Below, one piece after another: positions 33,522-42,842 of a stretch of DNA of 64,000 bases (the stretch's first letter is position 1; every line of letters starts with the position of its first letter). The position numbers and the translations under genes are program-made. The notes beneath the pieces are model-generated. The model worked only from the letters and a program-made list of their open reading frames with translations. It made no database searches and was not told the origin of the DNA. The stretch lies in the NCBI GenBank assembly GCA_009911065.1, contig QXWR01000004.1, forward strand, positions 62,001 to 126,000. The letters are read 5' to 3'. The DNA comes from Clostridiaceae bacterium. Lineage in GTDB: Bacteria; Bacillota; Clostridia; Lachnospirales; Lachnospiraceae.

Positions 33522-34499
33522 GTGAAGGCAAACATTTTAAAAATCCTCAAAGATGCAAAAGACTATGTGTCCGGACAGGAATTGTGCGAACATTTAGGCG
33601 TATCCAGAACCGCTGTGTGGAAAGCTATTCAACAACTGGAGAAAGAAGGATATGAGATTGAAGCAAAACGCAATCGGGGATACCGTTTAACCGAAGGTAA
33701 GAATGTGTTTGCTGCCACAGAGATCAAAAGTATCCTTCAGACAGAGCAGGTGGGGCATAATCTGGTCTTTTTGGATTTGGTGGACTCTACCAACAACGAA
33801 GCCCGCCGTCAGGCAGAAAAAGGAGCTGGTGACGGTACTCTGGTGGTGGCTTTGGAACAAAGTTCAGGCAAAGGAAGACGGGGAAGATCTTGGGTATCTG
33901 CCCGTGGAGCAGGTGTCTGGATGAGTTTGCTCTTACGGCCGGATTTTATGCCGGAGGACGCTTCCATGCTGACGTTGATTGCTGCCATGGCAGTGAGAGA
34001 GGGAATCCGCCAGGTAACTGGTTTGGAAGGTCAGATTAAATGGCCCAATGACGTGGTGCTGAATGGGAAAAAGGTGTGTGGGATTCTCACAGAGATGAGT
34101 ACTGAGATGGAGTGGATTCGCTATGTGGTCATTGGAATCGGGATCAATGTGAACATGCGGGAATTTCCAGAGGAGATTCGTGAGACAGCAACCTCGCTGG
34201 CATTGTGTGCAGACAAGACCATAAGATGTGCTGAGTTGATTGCGGCAGTGGCAGGAACTTGGGAATACTACTATAAAAAATTTCTGAAAACCAGAGATTT
34301 AAGTCTTTTGATGGAAGAATACAATCAAATGTTGGTGAATGTGGACCGTGAGGTGAAGGTCTTAGCGCCAAAAGGGGAATATACTGGCATTTCCAGGGGA
34401 ATTAATGAAAGGGGAGAGCTTCTGGTGGAAACGAATCAGGAATTGCGAACCGTTCTGTCCGGAGAAGTTTCTGTGAGAGGAATATATGGATATGTATAA
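33522..34499 (+). CDS. birA: Bifunctional biotin-protein ligase and biotin operon repressor
   Basis: A 325-residue protein. The N-terminal winged helix (LKDAKDYVSGQELCEHLGVSRTAVWKAIQQLEKEGYEI) shows it is the DNA-binding form. The ligase part has the biotinyl-AMP loop ALEQSSGKGRRGRSWVS, the KWPNDVVLNGKKVCGILTE catalytic motif and GIGINVN. A C-terminal SH3-like domain ends the protein. It attaches biotin to carboxylases and represses biotin genes when loaded. GTG 33522 is used with GGAGG upstream. The end overlaps the mutY start by 14 bases. Confidence 0.95.
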   Translation: MKANILKILKDAKDYVSGQELCEHLGVSRTAVWKAIQQLEKEGYEIEAKRNRGYRLTEGKNVFAATEIKSILQTEQVGHNLVFLDLVDSTNNEARRQAEKGAGDGTLVVALEQSSGKGRRGRSWVSARGAGVWMSLLLRPDFMPEDASMLTLIAAMAVREGIRQVTGLEGQIKWPNDVVLNGKKVCGILTEMSTEMEWIRYVVIGIGINVNMREFPEEIRETATSLALCADKTIRCAELIAAVAGTWEYYYKKFLKTRDLSLLMEEYNQMLVNVDREVKVLAPKGEYTGISRGINERGELLVETNQELRTVLSGEVSVRGIYGYV

Positions 34500-35604
34500 A
34501 AGTCAGGCTGAGCAAAGGCAGAACTGTTCCAATGAGGCTATGAAGACAGCAGAAGATAGGGATTTGAACCGTCTAAAGGCAGCGTCCGTTCTTTTAACGT
34601 CCTGGTATGACGCCAGCCATCGGACGCTGCCCTGGCGGGAAAATCCCACTGCCTATTCCATCTGGATTTCGGAAATTATGCTCCAGCAGACCCGGATTGA
34701 GGCAGTCAAGCCATATTATGACCGGTTTATGAAAGAGCTTCCCCATGTGACGGCTCTGGCGTCTGTGGAGGATGACCGGCTGATGAAGCTTTGGGAAGGT
34801 CTTGGCTATTACAACCGGGCCAGAAACTTAAAAAAAGCTGCCCAGATTATGGTTTGTGAGTATGAGGGGGATTTGCCGCCCAAGTATAAAGAACTGTTAA
34901 AGCTTCCTGGAATCGGCAGTTATACAGCCGGCGCCATTGCCTCCATAGCTTTTGGGGAAGCCGTTCCGGCTGTGGATGGCAATGTGCTTCGGGTACTTTC
35001 CCGGATTTTTGCAAGCAGGGAGGACATAAGCCGACAGCAGGTGAAAAAGCACTGGGAAGAAATGCTTTTAAAGATTTTGCCAAAAACCAGTCCAAGTTCC
35101 TTAAATCAGGGGATTATGGAGTTGGGAGAAACTATTTGTCTGCCTAACGGTCGGCCGGCATGTGAAAGTTGTCCGGTAAAAAAGCTGTGTCTTGCTTTCC
35201 GGGATCATTTGACTGAAGAACTTCCCATAAAGTCTCCTCCCAAAAAACGTCGAATCGAAGAGCGAACGGTGTGCATTTTGGAGTATCAGGATGAGGTTGG
35301 GTTGTGCAAGCGTCCGGATACGGGTTTGCTTGCTTCTCTTTATGAACTTCCAAACATAGAAAATCATTTGACCAGAGAACAGATTTTTGCGGAATTTGGC
35401 CTGAAAAAAGAGGAGATTGTCCAAATGGAAGATCTTCCGGAAGCAAAGCATATTTTTTCCCATGTGGAATGGCGTATGATTGGATACCGGATTGTTCTGG
35501 GCCGACCGCTGGGAAAAAGGTGGATTTCAGCCAAAAAAGAGGAATTAAAGACCATTTATCCTCTTCCCAATGCGTTTAGCAGGTATACAAAGCTTATAAA
35601 ATGA
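34486..35604 (+). CDS. mutY: A/G-specific adenine DNA glycosylase
   Basis: A 372-residue base-excision enzyme that removes A opposite 8-oxoG. The helix-hairpin-helix domain has the catalytic Glu in SEIMLQQTRIEAV and LPGIGSYTAGAIASIAFGEAVPAVDGNVLRVLSR with the conserved Asp. The 4Fe-4S cysteines follow in CLPNGRPACESCPVKKLC. The C-terminal NUDIX-like domain (ERTVCILEYQDEVGLCKRPDTGLLASLYELPN) recognises 8-oxoG. The first ATG at 34486 lies inside the birA end with AGAGGA before it; a second ATG two codons later is equally possible. Confidence 0.95.
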   Translation: MDMYKSQAEQRQNCSNEAMKTAEDRDLNRLKAASVLLTSWYDASHRTLPWRENPTAYSIWISEIMLQQTRIEAVKPYYDRFMKELPHVTALASVEDDRLMKLWEGLGYYNRARNLKKAAQIMVCEYEGDLPPKYKELLKLPGIGSYTAGAIASIAFGEAVPAVDGNVLRVLSRIFASREDISRQQVKKHWEEMLLKILPKTSPSSLNQGIMELGETICLPNGRPACESCPVKKLCLAFRDHLTEELPIKSPPKKRRIEERTVCILEYQDEVGLCKRPDTGLLASLYELPNIENHLTREQIFAEFGLKKEEIVQMEDLPEAKHIFSHVEWRMIGYRIVLGRPLGKRWISAKKEELKTIYPLPNAFSRYTKLIK

Positions 35605-35627
35605 GGATAATGAAAAGGAGGTGAGGG

Positions 35628-36560
35628 ATGGACATGGAGAAATACAGGAAAATGCTTCTGGTTATCAATCCCAAATCTGGAAAGGGACAGATTAAGAACC
35701 GTCTGCTGGAAATCTTAAATATTTTTTCCGGAGAAGGGTATCAGGTTCAGGTATACATTACCCAGCAACCTCTAGAGGCAAAGGAAGCAGTGGTCGCCTG
35801 GGGAGAGGAAATGGACTTGATTGTGTGTAGCGGAGGAGACGGGACTCTAAATGAAACCATTTCCGGAATGATGGAGTTAAAGACCATGCCACAGCTGGGC
35901 TATATTCCAGCTGGCTCTACCAATGATTTTGCTTCAAGCCTGAAGATTCCAAAACAGATGGCTGCTGCAGCCCTTGGTGTAGTGAAGGGAGAGCCGGACC
36001 CAGTGGACATCGGGAGATTCTGTAAGGAACGGTATTTTGTGTACGTGGCAGGATTTGGCGCCTTTACAGAGGTTTCCTACCTGACCTCCCAGGATAAAAA
36101 GAATCTGTTGGGCCATCAGGCTTATATGCTGGAGGGTGTAAAAAGCCTTGCTTCCATTAAAGCATATCCGTTACGAATTGAGAGCCAAGAACAGGTTTAT
36201 GAGGGAGATTTTATATTTGGTATGGTTACAAACACCACTCAGGTAGGAGGATTTAAGGGGCTGGTAAGTCAGGATGTATCCTTATGCGACGGTTTATTTG
36301 AGGTTCTTTTAATCCGTATGCCCAAAACCCCCTTAGAACTTAGCAGCATTGTGTCCAGTCTTCTTTTAAAAGATGAAAAATGCGAACTGGTCCACAAATT
36401 TAAAACCCGTTCTTTGACTGCCTTTTCCAAGGACCCTGTGGATTGGGTGTTGGATGGAGAATTTGGAGGCAGCCATACGTGTGTGGAGTTGGAAAATCTT
36501 TGCAGGCAAGTGATCATTCGCCGAAGTCTGCCGAGAAGCTTAAAGAAAATAGGTCCATAA
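35628..36560 (+). CDS. Diacylglycerol/lipid kinase family protein (YegS/DgkB type)
   Basis: A 310-residue soluble lipid kinase with the DAGK catalytic fold. Visible motifs are LVINPKSGKGQIKNRLLEIL (nucleotide site), IVCSGGDGTLNETISGMM and YIPAGSTNDFASSLKI. It would phosphorylate diacylglycerol or a related lipid in membrane recycling, as DgkB does in Bacillus. The start at 35628 has a perfect AAGGAGGTGAGG site; a second ATG two codons in is possible. It follows mutY by 23 bases and precedes the rpoD promoter. Confidence 0.9.
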   Translation: MDMEKYRKMLLVINPKSGKGQIKNRLLEILNIFSGEGYQVQVYITQQPLEAKEAVVAWGEEMDLIVCSGGDGTLNETISGMMELKTMPQLGYIPAGSTNDFASSLKIPKQMAAAALGVVKGEPDPVDIGRFCKERYFVYVAGFGAFTEVSYLTSQDKKNLLGHQAYMLEGVKSLASIKAYPLRIESQEQVYEGDFIFGMVTNTTQVGGFKGLVSQDVSLCDGLFEVLLIRMPKTPLELSSIVSSLLLKDEKCELVHKFKTRSLTAFSKDPVDWVLDGEFGGSHTCVELENLCRQVIIRRSLPRSLKKIGP

Positions 36561-36593
36561 AAAGGAAAAAATGTAAAGAGATAAAGAAAATTG

Positions 36594-36622
36594 TTGAAAT
36601 TTGAGGGTTACTGATATATAAT
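36594..36622 (+). promoter_or_regulatory. rpoD promoter
   Basis: TTGAAA (36594-36599) and consensus TATAAT (36617-36622) have a 17-base spacer, 51 bases upstream of rpoD. Confidence 0.75.
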
Positions 36623-36673
36623 GATTAGTTGAGTAGGTTCGCTATGTGACCCTTAATTGAAAGGACGTTACCT

Positions 36674-37804
36674 GTGGAAAAAGACAATTTTTTAGAAAAG
36701 CTGAAAAAGCTGGTGGAAGTTGCCAAGACAAAGCATAATGCGTTGGATGTGGCGGAAATTAATGATTTCTTTATGGGGGACAATCTGACACCGGACCAGA
36801 TGGAACAGATTTACAGTTATCTGGAAGAACGGCGAATTGATGTAATTCCGGTGATGGATGACAGCTTGCTGGCGGAAGAGCCGCTTTTACTGGACGATGA
36901 TGATTTCGTCGGAGATGACAGCTTCTTAAAAGAAGCGGAGGATATTGATCTGGATGCAGTAGATCTTCTGGAAGGAATCGGAACAGAGGATCCGGTTCGG
37001 ATGTATTTAAAGGAGATCGGAACCGTACCCTTGCTCAGCGCAGATGAGGAACTGGTTCTTGCAAGAAGAAAAGCAGAGGGCGATGAGCACGCAAAAGAGC
37101 GGCTGATTGAGGCTAACCTGCGTCTGGTTGTCAGCATTGCCAAGCGCTATACCGGCAGAGGCATGAGTTTTCTCGACCTGGTACAGGAGGGAAATTTAGG
37201 GCTGATTAAAGGTGTGGAAAAATTCGACTATACAAAAGGATACAAGCTGAGTACATATGCTACTTGGTGGATTCGGCAGTCCGTGACCAGGGCGCTTGCA
37301 GACCAGGCACGTACCATCCGTGTACCAGTGCATATGGTGGAGACCATCAACAAGATGTCTAAGATGCAGCGCAAACTTACCCTGGAGCTGGGATATGAGC
37401 CGTCTGTAGCTGAGTTGGCTGATGCTCTGGATATGTCAGAGGAGAAGGTTATGGAGATCATGCAGATCGCAAGAGAACCGGCTTCTTTGGAGACGCCCAT
37501 TGGCGAGGAGGATGACTCCAATCTAGGAGATTTTGTGGCGGACAACAATGTGGTGACGCCTGAGGGGAATGTGGAATCCGTCATGTTAAGAGAGCACATT
37601 GACGCTTTGCTGGGGGATTTAAAGGAGAGAGAGCGGCAGGTGATCGTTCTCCGCTTTGGCCTGGAAGATGGACATCCCCGTACTTTGGAGGAAGTAGGTA
37701 AAGAGTTTAATGTGACTCGTGAGCGAATCCGTCAGATTGAGGCAAAGGCTTTACGGAAACTGCGCAATCCGGTGCGGAGCAAGCGGATTCGGGACTTCCT
37801 GTAA
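36674..37804 (+). CDS. rpoD: Primary RNA polymerase sigma factor (sigma-70/SigA)
   Basis: A 376-residue housekeeping sigma factor. Region 1.1 is short and acidic. Region 1.2 is [22 protein letters not shown]. Region 2 contains [69 protein letters not shown], which melts and reads the -10. Region 3 follows at [15 protein letters not shown]. Region 4 has the -35 helix-turn-helix in [30 protein letters not shown]. The GTG start 36674 follows AAAGGACG. In many Firmicutes dnaG precedes it, but here a lipid kinase gene does. Confidence 0.97.
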   Translation: MEKDNFLEKLKKLVEVAKTKHNALDVAEINDFFMGDNLTPDQMEQIYSYLEERRIDVIPVMDDSLLAEEPLLLDDDDFVGDDSFLKEAEDIDLDAVDLLEGIGTEDPVRMYLKEIGTVPLLSADEELVLARRKAEGDEHAKERLIEANLRLVVSIAKRYTGRGMSFLDLVQEGNLGLIKGVEKFDYTKGYKLSTYATWWIRQSVTRALADQARTIRVPVHMVETINKMSKMQRKLTLELGYEPSVAELADALDMSEEKVMEIMQIAREPASLETPIGEEDDSNLGDFVADNNVVTPEGNVESVMLREHIDALLGDLKERERQVIVLRFGLEDGHPRTLEEVGKEFNVTRERIRQIEAKALRKLRNPVRSKRIRDFL

Positions 37805-37813
37805 AAAAAGAGA

Positions 37814-38461
37814 ATGGATACACAGACAGGAGTGGAGTATTTGAACCGCAGGAATTATCAGAAAGAGTTGGAAGTTATCATAAAACAGAATGAGGACAGG
37901 AGCCGGGTTCCCCGGCTCTTTCTGCACAGCTGCTGTGCTCCATGCAGCAGTTATGTGCTGGAATATTTGTCCAAATATTTTGAGATTACGGTATTTTATT
38001 ACAATCCAAACATATCTCCAAAGGAAGAATATGAAAAGCGGGTACAGGAGCAACGGCGTCTGATAGAACAACTGCCTGCAATCCATCCCATTCACATGGA
38101 GACTGGCCCATATGAGTCAGAGCGGTTTTATGAAGATACGATGGGACTGGAACAGGAGCCGGAAGGGGGAGCCAGGTGCGAGAGATGTTTTCGCCTTCGG
38201 CTGGAGGAAACTGCAAAGCGGGCGGCAAAAGGCGGGTTTGACTATTTTACCACCACCCTTACCATCAGCCCTTTAAAAAATGCGGATTGTCTTAACCAAA
38301 TTGGAGAGATTTTGAGTACATTATATTCGGTGAAGCATCTTCCCTCGGATTTTAAGAAAAAGAACGGATACAAACGGTCCGTGGAACTGTCTGAAGAATA
38401 TGGATTGTACAGACAGGATTATTGTGGATGCGTGTTTTCCAAGCGTATCAAAACCTTGTGA
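37814..38461 (+). CDS. queH: Epoxyqueuosine reductase QueH
   Basis: A 215-residue metalloprotein that reduces epoxyqueuosine to queuosine at the tRNA wobble base. It replaces QueG in many Firmicutes. The iron-sulfur ligands are visible as LHSCCAPCSSYVLEYL near residue 35, GARCERCFRLRLEETA near 117-130, and the C-terminal DYCGC. TTTLTISPLKN is also family-typical. It begins 9 bases after the rpoD stop with only a weak ribosome site, which suggests read-through expression from rpoD. No other queuosine genes are in the window. Confidence 0.92.
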   Translation: MDTQTGVEYLNRRNYQKELEVIIKQNEDRSRVPRLFLHSCCAPCSSYVLEYLSKYFEITVFYYNPNISPKEEYEKRVQEQRRLIEQLPAIHPIHMETGPYESERFYEDTMGLEQEPEGGARCERCFRLRLEETAKRAAKGGFDYFTTTLTISPLKNADCLNQIGEILSTLYSVKHLPSDFKKKNGYKRSVELSEEYGLYRQDYCGCVFSKRIKTL

Positions 38462-38489
38462 AAAACGACGGGAAATCCGGCTTTTTTGC

Positions 38490-38518
38490 TTGACACATAC
38501 GACGATTTGTAATAAACT
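38490..38518 (+). promoter_or_regulatory. Promoter of the HPr gene
   Basis: TTGACA (38490-38495) and TAAACT (38513-38518) are spaced by 17 bases, 74 bases before the HPr start. A second TATAAT is present nearer the gene (about 38563-38568) without a clear -35. Confidence 0.55.
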
Positions 38519-38592
38519 TTTAATGAGAGGTTCGTGCCGGAAAGGTGCGGATTTAAGGGATTATAATATAATTAAAAAAGGAGAAATGTCAT

Positions 38593-38859
38593 ATGCTTAG
38601 TAAAACATTAACCATTGTAAACCCATCCGGACTGCATTTAAGACCAGCAGGTGTTCTGTCTCAGACCGCTATGAAGTTTAAATGTGATGTGCTGATTGAG
38701 TGCGGTGAGAAGAGAATTATCGCAAAGAGTGTACTGAACGTGATGGCTGCCGGTATTAAGTCCGGGACAGAGATTACCCTGATTTGTGACGGTGAAGATG
38801 AGGCTGCTGCTATGGAGACCATCAGTCAAGCCATTGAGAGCGGATTGGGCGAGATGTAA
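38593..38859 (+). CDS. ptsH: HPr family phosphocarrier protein
   Basis: An 88-residue HPr protein. The active-site histidine is in NPSGLHLRPAGVLSQ (His16 here), which takes phosphate from enzyme I. The regulatory serine is conserved in AKSVLNVMAAGI (HPr-kinase site, Ser46 in the family). It therefore could be a true HPr in sugar transport and in CcpA-linked catabolite control, rather than the His-less Crh. AAAGGAG precedes the start. No enzyme I or PTS permease gene adjoins, but a galactoside locus regulated by sugars lies directly downstream, on the opposite strand. Confidence 0.9.
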   Translation: MLSKTLTIVNPSGLHLRPAGVLSQTAMKFKCDVLIECGEKRIIAKSVLNVMAAGIKSGTEITLICDGEDEAAAMETISQAIESGLGEM

Positions 38860-38878
38860 AGAGAGTTTTGAGAAGGAG

Positions 38879-38919
38879 AACAGCCAAACCAAAGATTTTC
38901 TTTTGGTTTGGCTGTTTTT
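38879..38919. terminator. Terminator between HPr and the alpha-galactosidase gene
   Basis: AACAGCCAAACCAAA (38879-38893) pairs perfectly with TTTGGTTTGGCTGTT (38902-38916), followed by T residues on the plus strand. It lies between convergent genes, and mainly serves HPr; the A run at its left is weak for the minus strand. Confidence 0.85.
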
Positions 38920-38929
38920 ACTTGTCTTG

Positions 38930-41137
38930 TTAAATTTCGTTGGTCTCTTCAAAACGATATTGGAGAGATTCGTAGTCCATGGATGGCAGAGGAAGAGGGA
39001 TTCCTGCATACATAAGTACTGCGCCAGTGTAAATTTGGCCTGTCAGGGTCTCTTTGTATTTTTTCTGCGGGTCCAATCCTCTTAAATGAAGGAGTGTGAT
39101 CGGGGGATTGGGGTATTTGCGCAACACCACGCCACACACAAGAACTTTGGCCTTGTCTTTGGAGACAAAGGACCAAACCACTGCATTGTTCTCATCTTTG
39201 GGAGCGGTTATGCGGTAATAGTCTCCATTTTGAATCATAGGTTCGATTTCTTTAAACTGAGTGATCAGATCCGATGCAATCTCTTTTTCTTCTTTGGTCA
39301 TATGCTCCAAATCCAGTTCATAGCCAAAAGTGCCGGACATAGCTACAACCGCACGGGTATTCATGTCAGTGGTGCGGCCTGTCTGGTGGTTAGGACATAC
39401 GCTCACATGGGCGCCCATAGTGCTTATGGGGTAAATAAAGGAGGTACCATATTGAATCTCCAGCCGGTCAATGGCATCTGTGTTGTCACTGCACCAGATT
39501 TGGGGAGAATAATACAGCATGCCTGCATCAAAACGGCCGCCTCCCCCAGCACAGGTTTCAAGAAGCAGATCCGGATACCGGGTAATTAACTGTTCCATCA
39601 TGTCATAAACTCCCAGCATATGACGGTGAAGGACTTCTCCCTGCCGGTCTTCTGGAAGACTTTGGGAAAATACATTACCAACAGCCCGGTTTACATCCCA
39701 TTTTACATATTCCACATGACAGGAATCTAAAACCTGAAAGATTTGTTCCATCACATAATCCCGTACTTCCTTTCGGGATACATCCAGATTTAGCTGTCCC
39801 CGGCTGGTCATGGGGTTCCGGCCAGGAACTTTCAGGCACCAGTCTGGATGGAGACGGTACAAATCACTGTCTTCGGAAATCATTTCCGGCTCAATCCAAA
39901 TACCAAATTTCATGCCAAGATTATGAATCTTTTGTACTAAGGCAGGAAGGCCACCATGGATTTTCTTTTCATTCACATACCAGTCTCCCAAACCGGAAAT
40001 GTCGTCATCCCGTTTGCCAAACCAGCCGTCATCCAAAACAAACAGTTCAATGCCTATTTCCTTGGCAGCCTTGGCAATGCCATACAATTTCTTTTCGTCA
40101 AATTGAAAATAGGTTGCTTCCCAGTTGTTTACCAGCACCGGACGGTGGCGATTTACATAACTGCTCCGAATCAAATGATTGCGGAACGCATCATGGAAAT
40201 GATGGGAGATCTGTTCCAACCCTTTTCCTGACCAGGTCATTACTGCCTCCGGGGTGGTAAAGCTTTCTCCAGGGCTTAGACGGAAGGAAAAGTTGCTTGG
40301 ATGGATTCCCATGACAAGCCGGGTCTGCTCGGCCTGATCAAGTTCTACCTGACATTCAAAATTGCCGCTGTATACAAACACAATGCCATAACAGTCGCCG
40401 TAATCTTCGGTTGCTCTGCGGTCGCAGATAAGAACCGCTGGATTGTGGTGATGGCTGGACATGCCCCGCTTACTTTCAATGGACTGGATGCCATGGGTAA
40501 TGGGGCGGCGTTCTGTCTGACGTTCCATATTGTGACGCCCGTAAAAATGGATGAGATCCATGGAGCGCTTTGGAAAATCTAGTTCCAGGGACATGGCTTT
40601 TTTCAGAGCAATCCGGGAAGTTCCATGGTTGGTGATTTCCACGGCCCGGGTGATTACATCACATTGAGGAAATACGCCGTAAAGAAGTTTTACCTCCACG
40701 CCGCTAGGCTCATCCTTCAAAAGAATTTCCAATGTGGCGGCATCGGACTCCTGGGTGGTAAAAAGGGAAGGCAGCCCAGGAAGGCGGTATTTGCCGGGAA
40801 GAATCTGATGGGAGCAGTATTTCAGCTGAAGGCAGTTGCTGCCATCTGTGTGACGAATCTCAATTCCCTGGATTCGGTAGTCGCCATTGCCTTCGGCTGT
40901 GTATTCCTGGGGAAGCACATCCAAAGAAAACCGACGGTCATCTTCTGCCTCGTAGGGGTTGCCGGAAAATCCCCGGTCCAGATTTACAATTCGATGAACA
41001 ACCTCCGTATCTCCTAAATCAGCGCCGTAATATAAATGAACCAGGGTATCGTAACGCTCGATCTGCATCTGATACATGGTAGAACAAGTGCGAAGCGTAA
41101 ATACACGAGATTGGGGATTGAATTTGATTGGTTCCAT
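38930..41137 (-). CDS. Alpha-galactosidase, glycoside hydrolase family 36
   Basis: A 735-residue intracellular enzyme that removes terminal alpha-galactose from raffinose-family sugars or melibiose. The N-terminal beta-sandwich is followed by the catalytic barrel. It includes NNWEATYFQFDEKKLYGIAKAAKEIGIELFVLDDGWFG, the nucleophile Asp in YVKWDVNRAVG and the acid/base Asp in WCSDNTDAIDRLEIQYG. No signal peptide is seen, so substrate must be imported, in keeping with the ABC importer encoded upstream. The ATG at 41137 has GGAGG ahead of it. It is the last gene of the minus-strand transporter operon. A second GH36 enzyme lies at the other end of the locus. Confidence 0.95.
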   Translation of the reverse strand: MEPIKFNPQSRVFTLRTCSTMYQMQIERYDTLVHLYYGADLGDTEVVHRIVNLDRGFSGNPYEAEDDRRFSLDVLPQEYTAEGNGDYRIQGIEIRHTDGSNCLQLKYCSHQILPGKYRLPGLPSLFTTQESDAATLEILLKDEPSGVEVKLLYGVFPQCDVITRAVEITNHGTSRIALKKAMSLELDFPKRSMDLIHFYGRHNMERQTERRPITHGIQSIESKRGMSSHHHNPAVLICDRRATEDYGDCYGIVFVYSGNFECQVELDQAEQTRLVMGIHPSNFSFRLSPGESFTTPEAVMTWSGKGLEQISHHFHDAFRNHLIRSSYVNRHRPVLVNNWEATYFQFDEKKLYGIAKAAKEIGIELFVLDDGWFGKRDDDISGLGDWYVNEKKIHGGLPALVQKIHNLGMKFGIWIEPEMISEDSDLYRLHPDWCLKVPGRNPMTSRGQLNLDVSRKEVRDYVMEQIFQVLDSCHVEYVKWDVNRAVGNVFSQSLPEDRQGEVLHRHMLGVYDMMEQLITRYPDLLLETCAGGGGRFDAGMLYYSPQIWCSDNTDAIDRLEIQYGTSFIYPISTMGAHVSVCPNHQTGRTTDMNTRAVVAMSGTFGYELDLEHMTKEEKEIASDLITQFKEIEPMIQNGDYYRITAPKDENNAVVWSFVSKDKAKVLVCGVVLRKYPNPPITLLHLRGLDPQKKYKETLTGQIYTGAVLMYAGIPLPLPSMDYESLQYRFEETNEI

Positions 41138-41218
41138 GTTTTATCCTCCATTTGTAAATTTTAATTACTGCAAGTTCAAATACCAATTCTTCTATTAAAG
41201 CAAAAGAGAAGGCAAGTG

Positions 41219-41866
41219 TCAAGGGGAAAAAGAACCGGTTTTGGATTCCTCAAAAAATGGTCGGTAAAGCCGCCATAAGAACCAGGAATTTGCATAGGCA
41301 GTGAGAGAAAATCCGCACATCAGCCATACAAACAGATAGATGGGAAACAATTCTGCATCTGCGATTGTAAAATACATAGGCAGGCAGGTAATAGCAGCAA
41401 TGGCAATGGCATAGGCAGGTTGACGGATGATAAAGTAAATCCCATAGCCAATAAGTTTACTGATCTTGTTTTCAAAAGCAGCCAGAACAGAAAAAATATA
41501 CAGGCTGAAAAAAAGTAAAAAGATTCCCACTGCAGTTATAACATAGGTAAAAATTTGTCTGACCCCTTCCGGCATGGTGCTTATGGCTGTGCGTTCCAGC
41601 CAGAGAATCAGCGCTGCAGCCAACAAAAGGACCCAAAGGATTGTGGATTGGAGAAAATTTCCACGAAAACTTTTCCAGAAGGATTTCCAGGTACTGATAT
41701 CTTTGTCTTTGTGAAGCTTTAGCGTGCAGTAGTAGAGAGCAGTGGTAGAGGCTCCAATGGTAATAATGGGAATACTGGAAATCATCCACAAAAGATTCAG
41801 GCCAATCAGTTTTCCTAAAAACAAAAAGAACTGGTGCAGGAAATTGTCCTCATTGAAAAAATTCAT
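41219..41866 (-). CDS. YesL-like DUF624 membrane protein
   Basis: A 215-residue polytopic protein with about five membrane segments. The N-terminus (MNFFNEDNFLHQFFLFLGKLIGLNLLWMISSIPIITIGASTTALYYCTLKL) is a clear signature of the YesL/DUF624 family. Such genes are commonly found with carbohydrate ABC importers of this type; the function is not established. The ATG at 41866 is chosen because AAAGGGG precedes it, whereas the in-frame extension upstream runs through a hairpin. It lies between the transporter genes and the alpha-galactosidase on the same strand. Confidence 0.88.
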   Translation of the reverse strand: MNFFNEDNFLHQFFLFLGKLIGLNLLWMISSIPIITIGASTTALYYCTLKLHKDKDISTWKSFWKSFRGNFLQSTILWVLLLAAALILWLERTAISTMPEGVRQIFTYVITAVGIFLLFFSLYIFSVLAAFENKISKLIGYGIYFIIRQPAYAIAIAAITCLPMYFTIADAELFPIYLFVWLMCGFSLTAYANSWFLWRLYRPFFEESKTGSFSP

Positions 41867-41890
41867 AAAATCCCCTTTCTGTCGGCATAA

Positions 41891-41945
41891 AAGGCAAGCC
41901 CGCCGCACCGCAAGGAGTTCCTTGGGATGCGGCGGGCTTTTCCTG
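41891..41945 (-). terminator. Long hairpin between the transporter genes and yesL
   Basis: AAGCCCGCCGCA (41896-41907) pairs perfectly with TGCGGCGGGCTT (41928-41939), with CAAGG/CCTTG inside. On the minus strand the stem is followed by GCCTTTTA, a weak U tract. It may be a partial terminator or an mRNA-stabilising 3' end that lowers expression of yesL and the alpha-galactosidase relative to the binding protein. Confidence 0.65.
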
Positions 41946-41996
41946 TTCATAAAGCCTGTGATTGTGTGTGTTTCGAATGTGTAAAAGTGTTTTCCT

Positions 41997-42821
41997 TTAC
42001 AGTTTTCCGCCGGAGGTCGCAATACCTTCTACGAACTGTTTCTGGAAGATCAGGTACAGTACGATCATCGGAATACAAGCCAGCAGGGAAGCAGCCATCA
42101 GCTGCGGATAGTTATTGGTGTACTGACCCTGCATCTTTGCCAGAGCTGCTGACAAAGGCATAACGTCACGGTTACAGATAAGAGGCCACATCAGATCTTT
42201 GTAGGCAAACACTGCGGTAAAGATACCGAGAGCCACCATGGAAGACTGAGTCAAAGGAGCCATGATCCAAAGGAATGTCTGACCAATGTTACATCCATCC
42301 AGACGAGCAGCTTCTTCCAGGTCTCTTGGCAGTCCCATGTAAGCCTGACGAAGCAGGAAGGTACCAAATGCAGTAACCAGACCTGGGAATACCAGGGCGA
42401 AGATGGTGTTTAACTGTCCCATTTTGCTGACCATCAAATACTGAGGAATAATATAAATCTGTCCTGGAACCATCATCTGGAACAGAATCAGGGAAAACAT
42501 AAAGTTCTTACCTTTAAACTCAAGTCTTGCAAAAGCATAGCCAGCCAGAGTAGCAGTGAGAACCGCTGCAATAACACGGCCTGCAATCAAAAGCAGGGTG
42601 TTCATATACAGAATTGGGAAATTCATGTTGTTAATAACTGTGGTAAAGTTCTCGGTCCGCCATACGCTTGGGAAGATGACGAAAGGATTTACCGATGTAG
42701 CTTCTGTCATTGACTTAAATGCTGTAAGGGCCATCCATACAAACGGAACCAGCATAGTGATGGATACCAGAACCAGGATGAGATGAATGACAGCAGTCAT
42801 AAGTTTTGCTCTTTGTTCCAT
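41997..42821 (-). CDS. Carbohydrate ABC transporter permease (MalG-like)
   Basis: A 274-residue inner-membrane permease with six helices. The cytoplasmic EAA loop, which contacts the ATPase, is EEAARLDGCNIGQTFLWIMAPL. The end LIFQKQFVEGIATSGGKL is typical of CUT1-family MalG-type subunits. It is encoded 21 bases after the partner permease. No ATPase gene lies in the operon, so a shared MsmX-type ATPase encoded elsewhere probably powers it, as is usual in Firmicutes. The likely cargo is alpha-galactosides, judged by the neighbours. Confidence 0.95.
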   Translation of the reverse strand: MEQRAKLMTAVIHLILVLVSITMLVPFVWMALTAFKSMTEATSVNPFVIFPSVWRTENFTTVINNMNFPILYMNTLLLIAGRVIAAVLTATLAGYAFARLEFKGKNFMFSLILFQMMVPGQIYIIPQYLMVSKMGQLNTIFALVFPGLVTAFGTFLLRQAYMGLPRDLEEAARLDGCNIGQTFLWIMAPLTQSSMVALGIFTAVFAYKDLMWPLICNRDVMPLSAALAKMQGQYTNNYPQLMAASLLACIPMIVLYLIFQKQFVEGIATSGGKL

Positions 42822-42842
42822 AACAATTTCCTCCTCCTAATT

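Noticed and set aside
41867-42022. N-terminal extension of the YesL-like protein
   Set aside because: It runs through the GC-rich hairpin and past the permease stop, and a good AAAGGGG site precedes the internal ATG at 41866.
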